Shown here in pieces: positions 41,318 to 49,795 of a stretch of 53,475 bases of DNA. The position numbers and the translations under genes are program-made. Numbering within the stretch: position 1 is the first letter of the stretch; each line of letters opens with the position of its first letter. Source of the stretch: CAJPQU01 sp052170475 (GTDB taxonomy: Bacteria; Bacillota; Negativicutes; Selenomonadales; Selenomonadaceae); NCBI GenBank assembly GCA_052170475.1, contig JBQNAL010000013.1, positions 1-53,475 of the forward strand, given 5' to 3'. Under the pieces are notes generated by a model, which worked only from the letters and a program-made list of their open reading frames with translations, did no database searches and was not told the DNA's origin.

Positions 41318-41863
41318 ATGCTGTGCGATGACTGCCATAAACATGAGGCCTCGATCCATATCACGCAGATCAGTGCCGAGGGGCGGCTGGAAAAAAATCT
41401 TTGCAGCACGTGCGCTGAACGATATGGGGATTTTTTGCCGCATTTAGAAACGCAAGATGTTACCGTAAACGACTTTTTGAAGGGGATATTTGGTAAGGCT
41501 TCTGCGGAGGCAGCGGCTGCGGCGGCGCCCGATTTGGTATGCCCCAATTGCGGTCTGACGTATCAGAACTTTGTGCAGGCGGGGAAGATTGGCTGCGGCG
41601 TTTGCTACACGACCTTTCGCAAGTGCCTGACACCGATTTTGACACGGATTCATGGCGCCAGTGTACACAGAGGCAAGATTCCCCGCCGGTCGGGCGGAGC
41701 ATTCGCTCTCCGCCACGAGCTTGTCCTCTTGAAGGAGCAGCTTACGGCGGCGCTGCATCACGAGGAGTACGAGAGAGCCGCCCAGTATCGGGACAAAATT
41801 CGTCTTTTGGAAAAAAGTGCGGCCGAAGCGGGCAAGGGGGCGGTGCGTCATGGCGAATCGTGA
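41318..41863 (+). CDS. mcsA: McsA, activator of the protein arginine kinase
   Basis: A 181-residue protein with two zinc-finger pairs (MLCDDC with CSTC; CPNCGLTYQNF with CGVCYTTF) and a C-terminal UVR motif (EEYERAAQYRDKIRLLEK). It switches on McsB and binds zinc. The stop lies 14 bases inside mcsB. Confidence 0.93.
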   Translation: MLCDDCHKHEASIHITQISAEGRLEKNLCSTCAERYGDFLPHLETQDVTVNDFLKGIFGKASAEAAAAAAPDLVCPNCGLTYQNFVQAGKIGCGVCYTTFRKCLTPILTRIHGASVHRGKIPRRSGGAFALRHELVLLKEQLTAALHHEEYERAAQYRDKIRLLEKSAAEAGKGAVRHGES

Positions 41864-42929
41864 CCTCTATCGCGATTATTTTTTGCCATGGTTCGGGCAG
41901 GGTGGCGAGGAAAGCGATGTGGCGATGGCGAGCCGCATTCGATTGGCACGCAATTTTGACCGGCTGCCCTTCCCCAATCGTGCCGACATGAAGCAGTTGG
42001 CTGCGGTGCAGGGGCTTTCCGCCTCGGTTTTCAATGACATTGAGGGCGCTTGCGGTACGCCCTGTGATGTGGTGGGACTCGACGGATTGTCGGAGAGGGA
42101 ACGGCAGGTGTTGGCGGAAAAGTATCTGGTGAGTGAGTCGTTCATCCGAAATCCGGCGTATCGAAGTGCGTACATCAGCGCGGATCGCGGGGTCAGTATT
42201 TTAGTCAACGAGGAAGATCACCTGCGGATCCAATGTATGACCGCCGGACTCAACCTCAAGGAACCGCTCAGGATGGCGATGCAGCTTGACGATGCTGTGG
42301 AAAGCCGACTGGATATGGCGTTTGACGAGAAAATGGGCTATCTGACTTCCTGCCCCACGAATTTGGGGACAGGGCTTCGCGCTACGGTTCTCCTTCATCT
42401 TCCCGGGCTGACCTACACGCGGAACATGCACAATATCATGCAGGTTTCCCAACAGATTGGGCTTTCCGTCGAGGGGCTTTACGGGGCGGGGAGCGATGCG
42501 GCAGGGAATGTGTTTGCGATGTCCAATCAACTCACCTTGGGGCTTTCCGAGGTGGACATTATCGAAAATTTGACCGGCGCGGTGGCGGAGGTCATTGCGC
42601 ATGAGAGGCGCGCCAGAAAAGCGCTGCTGCTCTACGCTAAGGAGCGGGTGGAAGATGCGATATGGCGGGCTTACGGCGTTTTGCAGTACGCGCGTTCCTT
42701 GGGCGAGGATGAAGTGTTGGAACTCATGAGCAAGGTGCGGCTTGGTGTCGATTTGGGGCTTTTGCACGAGGTGGATCAGGCGTGTTTTGGAGAGGTACTG
42801 ATCGCCAGTCGGCCGCATTATCTGCAATATTTGGCGGGGACGGAAAATCTTTCGCCGCCGGAGTTGGATCGTCGGCGGGCGGAAGTGGTGCGCCGTGTGT
42901 TGGCCGGTGACGGCAAGGAGCGGGAGTGA
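41850..42929 (+). CDS. mcsB: Protein arginine kinase McsB
   Basis: A 359-residue phosphagen-kinase-like enzyme that phosphorylates protein arginines, marking proteins for ClpCP. Family landmarks: ASRIRLARN at the nucleotide site, CPTNLGTGLRATVLLHLP (catalytic Cys), and the ARSLGEDE C-terminal segment. ATG 41850 is the family start; a frame from 41817 adds 11 unrelated residues. Four-gene operon with ctsR, mcsA and clpC. Confidence 0.94.
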   Translation: MANRDLYRDYFLPWFGQGGEESDVAMASRIRLARNFDRLPFPNRADMKQLAAVQGLSASVFNDIEGACGTPCDVVGLDGLSERERQVLAEKYLVSESFIRNPAYRSAYISADRGVSILVNEEDHLRIQCMTAGLNLKEPLRMAMQLDDAVESRLDMAFDEKMGYLTSCPTNLGTGLRATVLLHLPGLTYTRNMHNIMQVSQQIGLSVEGLYGAGSDAAGNVFAMSNQLTLGLSEVDIIENLTGAVAEVIAHERRARKALLLYAKERVEDAIWRAYGVLQYARSLGEDEVLELMSKVRLGVDLGLLHEVDQACFGEVLIASRPHYLQYLAGTENLSPPELDRRRAEVVRRVLAGDGKERE

Positions 42930-42932
42930 CCG

Positions 42933-45407
42933 ATGATGAATACAAGATTTACATCGCGCGCTGTGAAAGTGTTGAAGTTCGCGCAGTACGTGGCACAGGA
43001 GATGGAGCAAAATTACATCGGAACAGAGCATCTTCTCTTGGGCTTGGTTCATGAGGAGGAAGGGGTGGCTGCCCGTGCCTTGGCGGCGCTTGGGGTCAAT
43101 TTCGACACGGTGCGGGAACGGGTAGAGAGCGCGATTGATTTGACAGCGGAGGAGGGGTCGGACAATCCCTACTATACGCCGGGCGCGAAACGGGTCATGG
43201 AGTTAGCGCTGGAGGAAGCGCAGGGGCTTGGCCATGGGTACATCGGGACGGAGCATATCCTCTTGGGGCTCATTCGGGAAAATGACAGTGCGGCGGCGCG
43301 GATCCTCCTCGCGCTCGGGGCGCACCTCCATGCGGTGCGTCGTGCAGTCGTCGATCTTTTGCGTGGAGAAGAGAAAAACGAGGGCGACGGGACAGGGGAA
43401 AAAAATCGGACGGACACGCCGCTTCTCGATCGCTACGGCCGTTCACTGAACGAGATGGCGGAGAAGGACAAGATGGATCCCGTGATCGGACGGGAAAAAG
43501 AAATTCAGCGCGTCATCCAGATCCTTGCCCGTCGCACCAAGAATAACCCCATTCTCATTGGTGAGCCGGGGGTGGGAAAGACCGCTGTGGCCGAGGGATT
43601 GGCGCAGACCATCGTGCAGGGGGCGGTTCCCCCTGCCCTTGCGGATAAGCGAGTCATATCGCTTTCCATGGCTTCCTTGGTGGCTGGCGCGAAGTATCGG
43701 GGGGAATTTGAGGAGCGCCTCAAGAGCGTCATCGAAGAGATTCGCCGCGCCGGAAACGTGATTCTCTTCATCGATGAGCTGCATACCCTCATTGGCGCGG
43801 GGGCGGCGGAAGGCTCCATCGACGCGGCCAATATTTTGAAACCGGCGCTTTCCCGTGGGGAAATTCAAATCATTGGCGCGACGACATTAAAGGAATACAA
43901 GAAATATTTTGAACGTGATGCCGCGCTGGCACGGCGCTTCCAGACCATCATGGTGGAAGAGCCGGACACCGAGGCGGCTATTCGTATCCTGCGCGGTCTG
44001 CGGGATAAGTATGAGGCGTTTCATCGGGCGAAGATCACCGATGAAGCCATTGAAGCAGCGGTGAAGCTCTCCCATCGGTACATTACGGATCGATTTCTCC
44101 CCGACAAGGCGATCGATCTGATGGACGAGGCCGCTTCCAAGGTGCGGATGAAGGCCACAGCGCAGCCGGAAGGCGTCAAGGAATTGGAAAAGAAATTAGC
44201 GGCGCTCTCCGTAGAGAAAGAAGCCGCCGTCAATGCGCAAGAATATGAACGAGCCGCCAAGCTGCGGGATCGGGAGGGACGTTTCAAGGAAGCGCTGACC
44301 AAGGCACGGGCGGCGTGGCATCAGGATGAAGGCAATCTCATCTCCGTGGAGGCGGAGGATGTTGCCGAGGTCGTGGGGCTGTGGACACATATTCCCGTGC
44401 GGCGTTTGGCGGCTACGGAATCAGCACGGCTGCTGCACTTGGAAAAGACGATGGAAAAGCGTGTCATCGGGCAGACAGAAGCGGTGACGGCGGTGGCGAA
44501 GGCGATTCGCCGCGCGCGGGCAGGCTTGAAGGATCCAAAGCGCCCCATCGGCTCCTTTCTCTTTTTGGGGCCGACCGGCGTAGGGAAGACCGAGCTGGCG
44601 CGCACCTTGGCGGGTACTTTATTCGGCAGTGAGGACAATATCCTTCGCTTTGATATGTCCGAGTACATGGAGAAATTTACCGTGTCGCGCTTAGTGGGCG
44701 CACCGCCGGGCTATGTGGGCTACGAGGAAGGGGGACAGCTCACCGACGCGGTGCGCCGAAGGCCTTATGCCATCATTCTCTTGGATGAGATTGAAAAGGC
44801 GCATTACGATGTGTTCAATATTCTCCTGCAAGTCTTAGAGGATGGACGCCTTACCGACAGCCAAGGGCGTACCGTCGATTTCAAAAATACGGTGATCATC
44901 ATGACCTCCAATGTGGGAGCGGGCTTTCTCAAGGAAGAAAACGCGCGCGTGGGCTTTTTGACGGCAGGCGATGACGGCGAACGCGGTGTCGAACAGGCGA
45001 AAAAACGCGTTTTGGGAGAAGTCCGAAAGGTCTTTAAGCCCGAGTTTTTGAACCGAATCGACGAGACGATCGTTTTCCGTCCTTTGGGAAAGACGGAATT
45101 GGGGGCGATTGTGGATATTCTGCTGGGGGATGTCCGGCAGCGGCTGGCAGAGAAAAATATTCGCCTATCGATCAGCCCGGCGGCGAAGGCGCAGCTCATC
45201 GCGAAGGGCAGCGATTTTCAATTTGGCGCACGTCCCTTGAAGCGGGCGATCCGAAAGCATGTGGAGGATACGATTGCCGAGCTGTTACTGGCGAAAAAAT
45301 TCCAAGCGGGCGATACCATCTACATCAGGAAGACCGATGGCAGGTTGGATTTCGTGAAGAAGGGAGAGGAACGGAAAGAGGAAGCGTATGCGGCCGCAAA
45401 AAAATAA
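42933..45407 (+). CDS. clpC: ATP-dependent Clp protease ATP-binding subunit ClpC
   Basis: An 824-residue AAA+ unfoldase. Order: two Clp-N repeats (each with YIGTEHLLLGL or YIGTEHILLGL), AAA-1 with GEPGVGKTAVAEGLAQ (~residues 205-220), UVR-type middle domain (EYERAAKLRDRE), AAA-2 with GPTGVGKTELARTLAG (~546-561) and DEIEKAH. It unfolds proteins marked by McsB for ClpP. Either ATG 42933 or 42936 may start it; GGAG is about six bases ahead of the first. The end overlaps a 59-codon ORF starting at 45388. Confidence 0.97.
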   Translation: MMNTRFTSRAVKVLKFAQYVAQEMEQNYIGTEHLLLGLVHEEEGVAARALAALGVNFDTVRERVESAIDLTAEEGSDNPYYTPGAKRVMELALEEAQGLGHGYIGTEHILLGLIRENDSAAARILLALGAHLHAVRRAVVDLLRGEEKNEGDGTGEKNRTDTPLLDRYGRSLNEMAEKDKMDPVIGREKEIQRVIQILARRTKNNPILIGEPGVGKTAVAEGLAQTIVQGAVPPALADKRVISLSMASLVAGAKYRGEFEERLKSVIEEIRRAGNVILFIDELHTLIGAGAAEGSIDAANILKPALSRGEIQIIGATTLKEYKKYFERDAALARRFQTIMVEEPDTEAAIRILRGLRDKYEAFHRAKITDEAIEAAVKLSHRYITDRFLPDKAIDLMDEAASKVRMKATAQPEGVKELEKKLAALSVEKEAAVNAQEYERAAKLRDREGRFKEALTKARAAWHQDEGNLISVEAEDVAEVVGLWTHIPVRRLAATESARLLHLEKTMEKRVIGQTEAVTAVAKAIRRARAGLKDPKRPIGSFLFLGPTGVGKTELARTLAGTLFGSEDNILRFDMSEYMEKFTVSRLVGAPPGYVGYEEGGQLTDAVRRRPYAIILLDEIEKAHYDVFNILLQVLEDGRLTDSQGRTVDFKNTVIIMTSNVGAGFLKEENARVGFLTAGDDGERGVEQAKKRVLGEVRKVFKPEFLNRIDETIVFRPLGKTELGAIVDILLGDVRQRLAEKNIRLSISPAAKAQLIAKGSDFQFGARPLKRAIRKHVEDTIAELLLAKKFQAGDTIYIRKTDGRLDFVKKGEERKEEAYAAAKK

Positions 45408-45567
45408 GTTGGCGGACATCGGCAGGGGCGCGTCGGTGGGAAATTTTCTCTTGAACTTCGCGGTGGCGGTTTTTTGGCTCTTTCGTTGGCTGGGGCGAGG
45501 GATACGGCACGTCATGAGGGGCGATTTCGTCGGCCGAAGGGAAAGGCAAACGTGTGGAAGGGTCTAG
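45388..45567 (+). CDS. Small membrane protein candidate between clpC and radA
   Basis: A 59-codon open frame starting at ATG 45388 inside the end of clpC, with AGAGGAAG five bases upstream, and ending at TAG 45565. It reads MRPQKNKLADIGRGASVGN, then a hydrophobic stretch FLLNFAVAVFWLFRWLG (~20-36) and a basic tail (RHVMRGDFVGRRERQ). One membrane pass with a positive cytoplasmic side is plausible. I recognise no family. Its position, strong ribosome site and absence of another gene in the 230-base gap between clpC and radA support a real gene, but the evidence is modest. Confidence 0.5.
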   Translation: MRPQKNKLADIGRGASVGNFLLNFAVAVFWLFRWLGRGIRHVMRGDFVGRRERQTCGRV

Positions 45568-45639
45568 GGGAAAGGAAAGCCTTTGCGGCGTACAGGTTGA
45601 CGGGTGGTGCTCGTTCGGCGGGAAGAAAGGGGAAGGGTG

Positions 45640-47019
45640 ATGGCGAAGCGAAAGACGATGTATGTGTGCCAATCCTGCGGTTACGATTCGGCAAAGTGGC
45701 TGGGGCGCTGCCCGGGCTGCGGGGGATGGAACACGCTCGTAGAGGAGACGGCGCCCCCCGCGCATGAGGGGAAAGGGCTGCGGCTCGGCCTTTCTGCGGC
45801 CTTGCCGCCACAGCCCATCGCTGATGTAGAGACGGAGGATTTGCCGCGATTTTCTACGGGTTCGGGGGAACTCGATCGAGTGCTGGGGGGTGGGGTCATT
45901 CCCGGCTCCATGGTACTCATCGTGGGGGATCCGGGGGTCGGGAAGTCCAGCCTGACCTTGCGGGTGGCGGCGTCGGTGGCGCAAAAGGAGAGGCCGGTTC
46001 TTTACGTCACCGGGGAGGAAAGCACGCGGCAGATACGGATGCGGGCGGATCGACTCGGCGCTTTGGCGGATCGGCTCTACGTCGTCAGCGAGACGAACCT
46101 GGATACCATCGTAGCGCATATAGAGAAGCTCCAGCCGGTACTCGTCATCATTGATTCCATTCAGACCGTCTTTCGGCCGGATCTGGAAAGCGCGCCGGGC
46201 AGTGTGAGCCAAGTGCGCGAATCGAGTGTGGAGCTTTTGCGGGTCGCGAAAAGCGGCGGCATCGCCGCCTTTGTCATCGGACACGTCACGAAGGACGGCA
46301 GCCTCGCCGGTCCTAGGGTATTGGAACATATCGTGGATACGGTGCTTTTCTTTGAGGGGGAGAAAAATGCGGAGTACCGCGTCCTGCGCGCGGTCAAGAA
46401 CAGGTTCGGCAGCACGAATGAGATGGGACTGTTCGAGATGAGAGATACGGGGCTCAAGGATGTGCCGGATGCGTCGAAACTCTTTCTCTCGGAGCGAGGG
46501 GCGGACACGGGGGCGGTCATCATTCCCACCGTGGAGGGGACGCGGCCGCTCTTGGTGGAATTGCAGGCACTGGTGGCCAAGACGCCCTATGTGCCGCCGA
46601 GGCGCACCTCGGATGCGGTGGATATGAAGCGCATCCAGCTTCTCATAGCGGTGCTGGAAAAGCGCGTCCACTTGCCGCTGGGGACTTGCGATGTTTACGT
46701 CAAGGCGGCAGGCGGCATCCGCATCGACGAACCGGCGGCGGATCTCGGGCTTTGCGTGGCGATGGCGTCGAGTTTTGCCGGGCGCAGGCCAAGGGAGAAG
46801 AGCATCGTCTTTGGGGAAGTGGGGCTTTCGGGGGAAGTGCGCGCGGTCAGTCAGGCGGAGCTGCGCGTTAAGGAAGCGGCACGATTAGGCTTTCAGACAG
46901 CCATTTTGCCGGAAAAGAACGCTCGTCAATTAAAAAGCAGCGTGGCGGAGATACAGCTTCTCTCTGCCGGTACGGTGGGCGAGGCTTTGAAGTTGGCGAT
47001 GCCTCGGCAGGAACCTTAA
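45640..47019 (+). CDS. radA: DNA repair protein RadA
   Basis: A 459-residue RecA-like ATPase that helps process recombination intermediates. The zinc finger CQSCGYDSAKWLGRCPGC is at residues 10-27, Walker A GDPGVGKSSLTL at ~102, the RadA motif KNRFGST at ~260, and the C-terminal third is a Lon-protease-like domain (no protease activity known). ATG 45640 follows GGAAGGG. Confidence 0.95.
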   Translation: MAKRKTMYVCQSCGYDSAKWLGRCPGCGGWNTLVEETAPPAHEGKGLRLGLSAALPPQPIADVETEDLPRFSTGSGELDRVLGGGVIPGSMVLIVGDPGVGKSSLTLRVAASVAQKERPVLYVTGEESTRQIRMRADRLGALADRLYVVSETNLDTIVAHIEKLQPVLVIIDSIQTVFRPDLESAPGSVSQVRESSVELLRVAKSGGIAAFVIGHVTKDGSLAGPRVLEHIVDTVLFFEGEKNAEYRVLRAVKNRFGSTNEMGLFEMRDTGLKDVPDASKLFLSERGADTGAVIIPTVEGTRPLLVELQALVAKTPYVPPRRTSDAVDMKRIQLLIAVLEKRVHLPLGTCDVYVKAAGGIRIDEPAADLGLCVAMASSFAGRRPREKSIVFGEVGLSGEVRAVSQAELRVKEAARLGFQTAILPEKNARQLKSSVAEIQLLSAGTVGEALKLAMPRQEP

Positions 47020-47060
47020 AGAATCGGCAGGCGCTACGGCTTTGTCTTCATTCACGTCGC

Positions 47061-47089
47061 AGAGGTATATCCGGCAGGGACATACCTCT
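47061..47089. other. Inverted repeat overlapping the glmS promoter
   Basis: AGAGGTAT (47061-47068) and ATACCTCT (47082-47089) are perfect complements; the right arm touches the TTGACG -35 box. There is no T run, so an operator or weak terminator are both possible. Confidence 0.5.
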
Positions 47090-47117
47090 TGACGAACAAC
47101 GGGGGATACATTAGAAT
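47089..47117 (+). promoter_or_regulatory. Promoter of glmS
   Basis: TTGACG (47089-47094) and TAGAAT (47112-47117) with 17 bases between. I saw no glmS ribozyme core in 47118-47202. Confidence 0.7.
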
Positions 47118-47202
47118 AAGGGCGAAAAGCGAAGGGGCAGGTGCTTCTTTGCTCTGTTTATGTTGAACCGCATACAATATCGGGCTTAATGGAGGGTACA
47201 AT

Positions 47203-49032
47203 ATGTGTGGCATTGTGGGCTATGTGGGGGACGGCAAGGCCGCCGAGTTTTTGCTGGCGGGGCTTTCCAGGCTGGAATACCGTGGGTATGATTCTTCTGG
47301 GATCGCTGTCTACGATGGGGAAGCCATCTGCGTGGAGAAGAGCGTCGGGCGCTTAGCGGAGCTGAAAGCGAAGTTAGAAGGGCGCACGCCAGCTGGCTCC
47401 CTTGGCATCGGGCATACCCGCTGGGCGACCCACGGGCGTCCAGCGGACGTCAATGCGCACCCGCACACGGATTGCAGCGGCGATTTTGCCGTCGTACACA
47501 ATGGGATCATCGAGAATTTTATGTCCCTGAAGGAAACGCTGTTAGAGAAGGGACATGTCTTTAAGTCCGAAACGGATACGGAAATCTTGGCGCATCTTTT
47601 GGAAGAGGTATATGACGGCGATTTTGAAGCGGCGGTGCGAGAGGTGCTGCGCCGCGTGGAAGGCTCTTACGCGCTGGTCTTTCTTTCCCGCCGTGATCCC
47701 GATCGGCTGATCTGCTCCAAGCAGGACAATCCACTGGTCATCGGCTTGGGGCAGGGGGAAAACTTTATCGCATCGGACATTCCTGCCATCATTGACCGCA
47801 CGCGAAAAACGTATATTTTGGCGGATGGGGAGATCGCCATCGTGAAGAAGGATTCGGTCACGGTGACGAATCGCGCTGGGGTGCGGATCGAGAAAAAGGT
47901 GTTTGAGGTCAACTGGAATGCGGAAGCGGCGGAGAAGGGCGGCTACGAACACTTCATGCTCAAGGAGATTCACGAGCAGCCGAAAGCGGTTCGCGCGACG
48001 CTGTCCTCTCGGCTGGCGAAGGACGACAGCGCCGTCGTGCTAGAGGAATTGGGCTGGGATGCGGGCTTCCTCAGCGACGTTCACCGGGTCTTTATCGTCG
48101 CCTGCGGTACGGCCTACCACGCCGGTCTGGTGGGCAAGTACTACATCGAGAAGATGGCGCGCATCCCGGTGGAGTGCGATATTGCGTCGGAATTTCGCTA
48201 TCGCTCGCCCATCGTGGACGAACATACCCTCGCCATCGTCATCAGCCAGTCCGGCGAGACGATTGACACGCTGGCGGCGCTGAAGGAGGCCAAGCGTCTC
48301 GGCGCGAAGACCTTGGCGGTGACGAATGTCGTGGGCTCTTCCATCGCGCGGGAAGCGGATCAGGTCGTCTACACGTGGGCGGGACCGGAGATCGCCGTCG
48401 CGTCAACGAAAGCCTACACGACGCAGCTCATCGTCATGCTGCTCCTCGGGATTTACATGGCGGGGATTCGAGCGTCCCTGCCGGCGGCGCGGATCGAGGC
48501 GTTGATCCGTGCGGTGCGCCGTATCCCCGAGGAGATCAGCGCCACGCTGGAGGATGTGGATCCCATCAAGACTTTTGCCCGCCAGTACGGATTTAATGAA
48601 GACGTGTTCTTCATCGGCCGCTCGCTGGACTATGATGTGGCGCTGGAAGGCTCCCTCAAGCTGAAAGAGATCAGCTACATTCACGCGGAGGCTTACGCCG
48701 CCGGGGAATTAAAGCACGGCACGCTGGCGCTCATCGTCGATGGCGTGCCGGTCATCGCGCTGGCGACGCAAAAGAGCGTCTACGAAAAAACGCTCTCCAA
48801 CATCAAGGAGGTCAAGGCGCGGGACGCGGTGGTCATCGGCATCGCGGCGGCAGACGATACAGAGCTGGAGAAATACGCCGATCATGTCATCAAGGTGCCG
48901 GCAACGGACGAAATGCTCATCCCGCTCTTGGCGGTGGTGCCGTTGCAGCTCTTGGCCTACTATGCGGCGCTGACCCGGGGCTGCGATGTGGATAAACCAC
49001 GAAATTTAGCGAAATCTGTCACGGTGGAGTGA
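47203..49032 (+). CDS. glmS: Glutamine--fructose-6-phosphate aminotransferase
   Basis: A 609-residue enzyme making glucosamine-6-phosphate from fructose-6-phosphate and glutamine, the entry to cell-wall and LPS amino sugars. The N-terminal class II glutaminase begins at catalytic Cys2 (MCGIVGYVG) with HTRWATHG and the NGIIENF segment; two SIS sugar domains follow (IVACGTAYHAGL, SQSGETIDTLAALKEAK, and ELKHGTLALI). The C-terminus ends in KPRNLAKSVTVE, the family tail. GGAGGG precedes ATG 47203. Confidence 0.96.
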   Translation: MCGIVGYVGDGKAAEFLLAGLSRLEYRGYDSSGIAVYDGEAICVEKSVGRLAELKAKLEGRTPAGSLGIGHTRWATHGRPADVNAHPHTDCSGDFAVVHNGIIENFMSLKETLLEKGHVFKSETDTEILAHLLEEVYDGDFEAAVREVLRRVEGSYALVFLSRRDPDRLICSKQDNPLVIGLGQGENFIASDIPAIIDRTRKTYILADGEIAIVKKDSVTVTNRAGVRIEKKVFEVNWNAEAAEKGGYEHFMLKEIHEQPKAVRATLSSRLAKDDSAVVLEELGWDAGFLSDVHRVFIVACGTAYHAGLVGKYYIEKMARIPVECDIASEFRYRSPIVDEHTLAIVISQSGETIDTLAALKEAKRLGAKTLAVTNVVGSSIAREADQVVYTWAGPEIAVASTKAYTTQLIVMLLLGIYMAGIRASLPAARIEALIRAVRRIPEEISATLEDVDPIKTFARQYGFNEDVFFIGRSLDYDVALEGSLKLKEISYIHAEAYAAGELKHGTLALIVDGVPVIALATQKSVYEKTLSNIKEVKARDAVVIGIAAADDTELEKYADHVIKVPATDEMLIPLLAVVPLQLLAYYAALTRGCDVDKPRNLAKSVTVE

Positions 49033-49052
49033 GCTGGCTCCATGCACGCGGA

Positions 49053-49084
49053 GCGTCTGCCCTCTCGTGGGGCAGGCGCTTTAC
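49053..49084 (+). terminator. Probable terminator after glmS
   Basis: GCGTCTGCC (49053-49061) pairs with GGCAGGCGC (49071-49079, one G-T pair), followed only by TTTA. The rest of 49085-49230 holds no gene I can support. Confidence 0.5.
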
Positions 49085-49230
49085 TTCGCGCACCATCGCG
49101 AAGGGAAGACGAAGTGCAGCGGCCGGATCCTATGCGGCGGAGGGCAAGCGGGGCGGTGTGCGCATGTGGGTACCATGTGTGTTTTTTCCGGCAGAAGCGA
49201 TGGGGTTCAACAGGATGGGAGGGATGTAAC

Positions 49231-49641
49231 ATGAAACGGCTTTTCTTATTGACGTTAGTGGTGATGGTGGCGCTCTTGGGCAGCGCCTGCGGCGGAGAGA
49301 GCGCGTCGGGGCGTGGACAGGCAAAGGGCGAGGTGCAGAAAATGTCAGCGGCGGAGGCGCAGAAACTGATGGAATCGGAAAGCGGCTATCTCATTGTCGA
49401 TGTGCGGACGCCGCAGGAATACGCAGAAGGGCATATTCCAAAGGCGATCAATATTCCGAATGAAACGATTTCCACGACGCCGCCTGCGGCGCTTTCCGAT
49501 AAAGGGCAGCGGATCTTCCTCTATTGCCGAAGCGGCAGACGAAGCCAAGACGCGGCGCAAAAATTAGCCGCCATGGGCTACACGAACCTTGTCGATTTTG
49601 GCGCCATCAAAGATTGGCGCGGCACATTGGCGAAGGACTGA
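49231..49641 (+). CDS. Rhodanese-domain lipoprotein
   Basis: A 136-residue exported lipoprotein: signal peptide with lipobox LLGSAC at Cys20, then a single rhodanese domain. The active-site loop is YCRSGRRS with the sulfur-carrying Cys. The domain begins with LIVDVRTPQEYAEGHIPKAINIP. It may transfer sulfane sulfur or act in thiol chemistry at the envelope; the partner is unknown. ATG 49231, with GGGAGGGA ten bases ahead. A good terminator follows. Confidence 0.9.
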   Translation: MKRLFLLTLVVMVALLGSACGGESASGRGQAKGEVQKMSAAEAQKLMESESGYLIVDVRTPQEYAEGHIPKAINIPNETISTTPPAALSDKGQRIFLYCRSGRRSQDAAQKLAAMGYTNLVDFGAIKDWRGTLAKD

Positions 49642-49654
49642 GGGCGCCATGGCA

Positions 49655-49698
49655 AAAGAAAAGACGTCTGTCCCCTTGTGGGCAGGCGTCTTTTCTTA
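49655..49698 (+). terminator. Intrinsic terminator after the rhodanese gene
   Basis: AAGACG-TCTGTCC pairs with GGGCAGGCGTCTT (about 12 bp, one G-T pair) followed by TTCTT; flanked by A-rich 5' side. Confidence 0.85.
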
Positions 49699-49709
49699 CC
49701 TCCCGTTCC

Positions 49710-49738
49710 TTGACAAAGAGGTGCGGTTGTACTAAAAT
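49710..49738 (+). promoter_or_regulatory. Promoter of guaB
   Basis: Consensus TTGACA (49710-49715) and TAAAAT (49733-49738) with 17 bases between. Confidence 0.85.
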
Positions 49739-49795
49739 AGCACAAATTGAACGGACATCTCCCTCGGCGAATTTCGGCAGAAAGAAGGAATTAGG

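Noticed and set aside
47118..47202. Possible glmS ribozyme upstream of glmS
   Set aside because: No conserved glmS ribozyme core or pseudoknot sequence was found in the leader, which is only about 80 bases long.
49042..49230. An extended start for the rhodanese protein at 49042
   Set aside because: It would put 63 basic, Cys-poor residues before a clear lipoprotein signal peptide and lacks a ribosome site; ATG 49231 has both.
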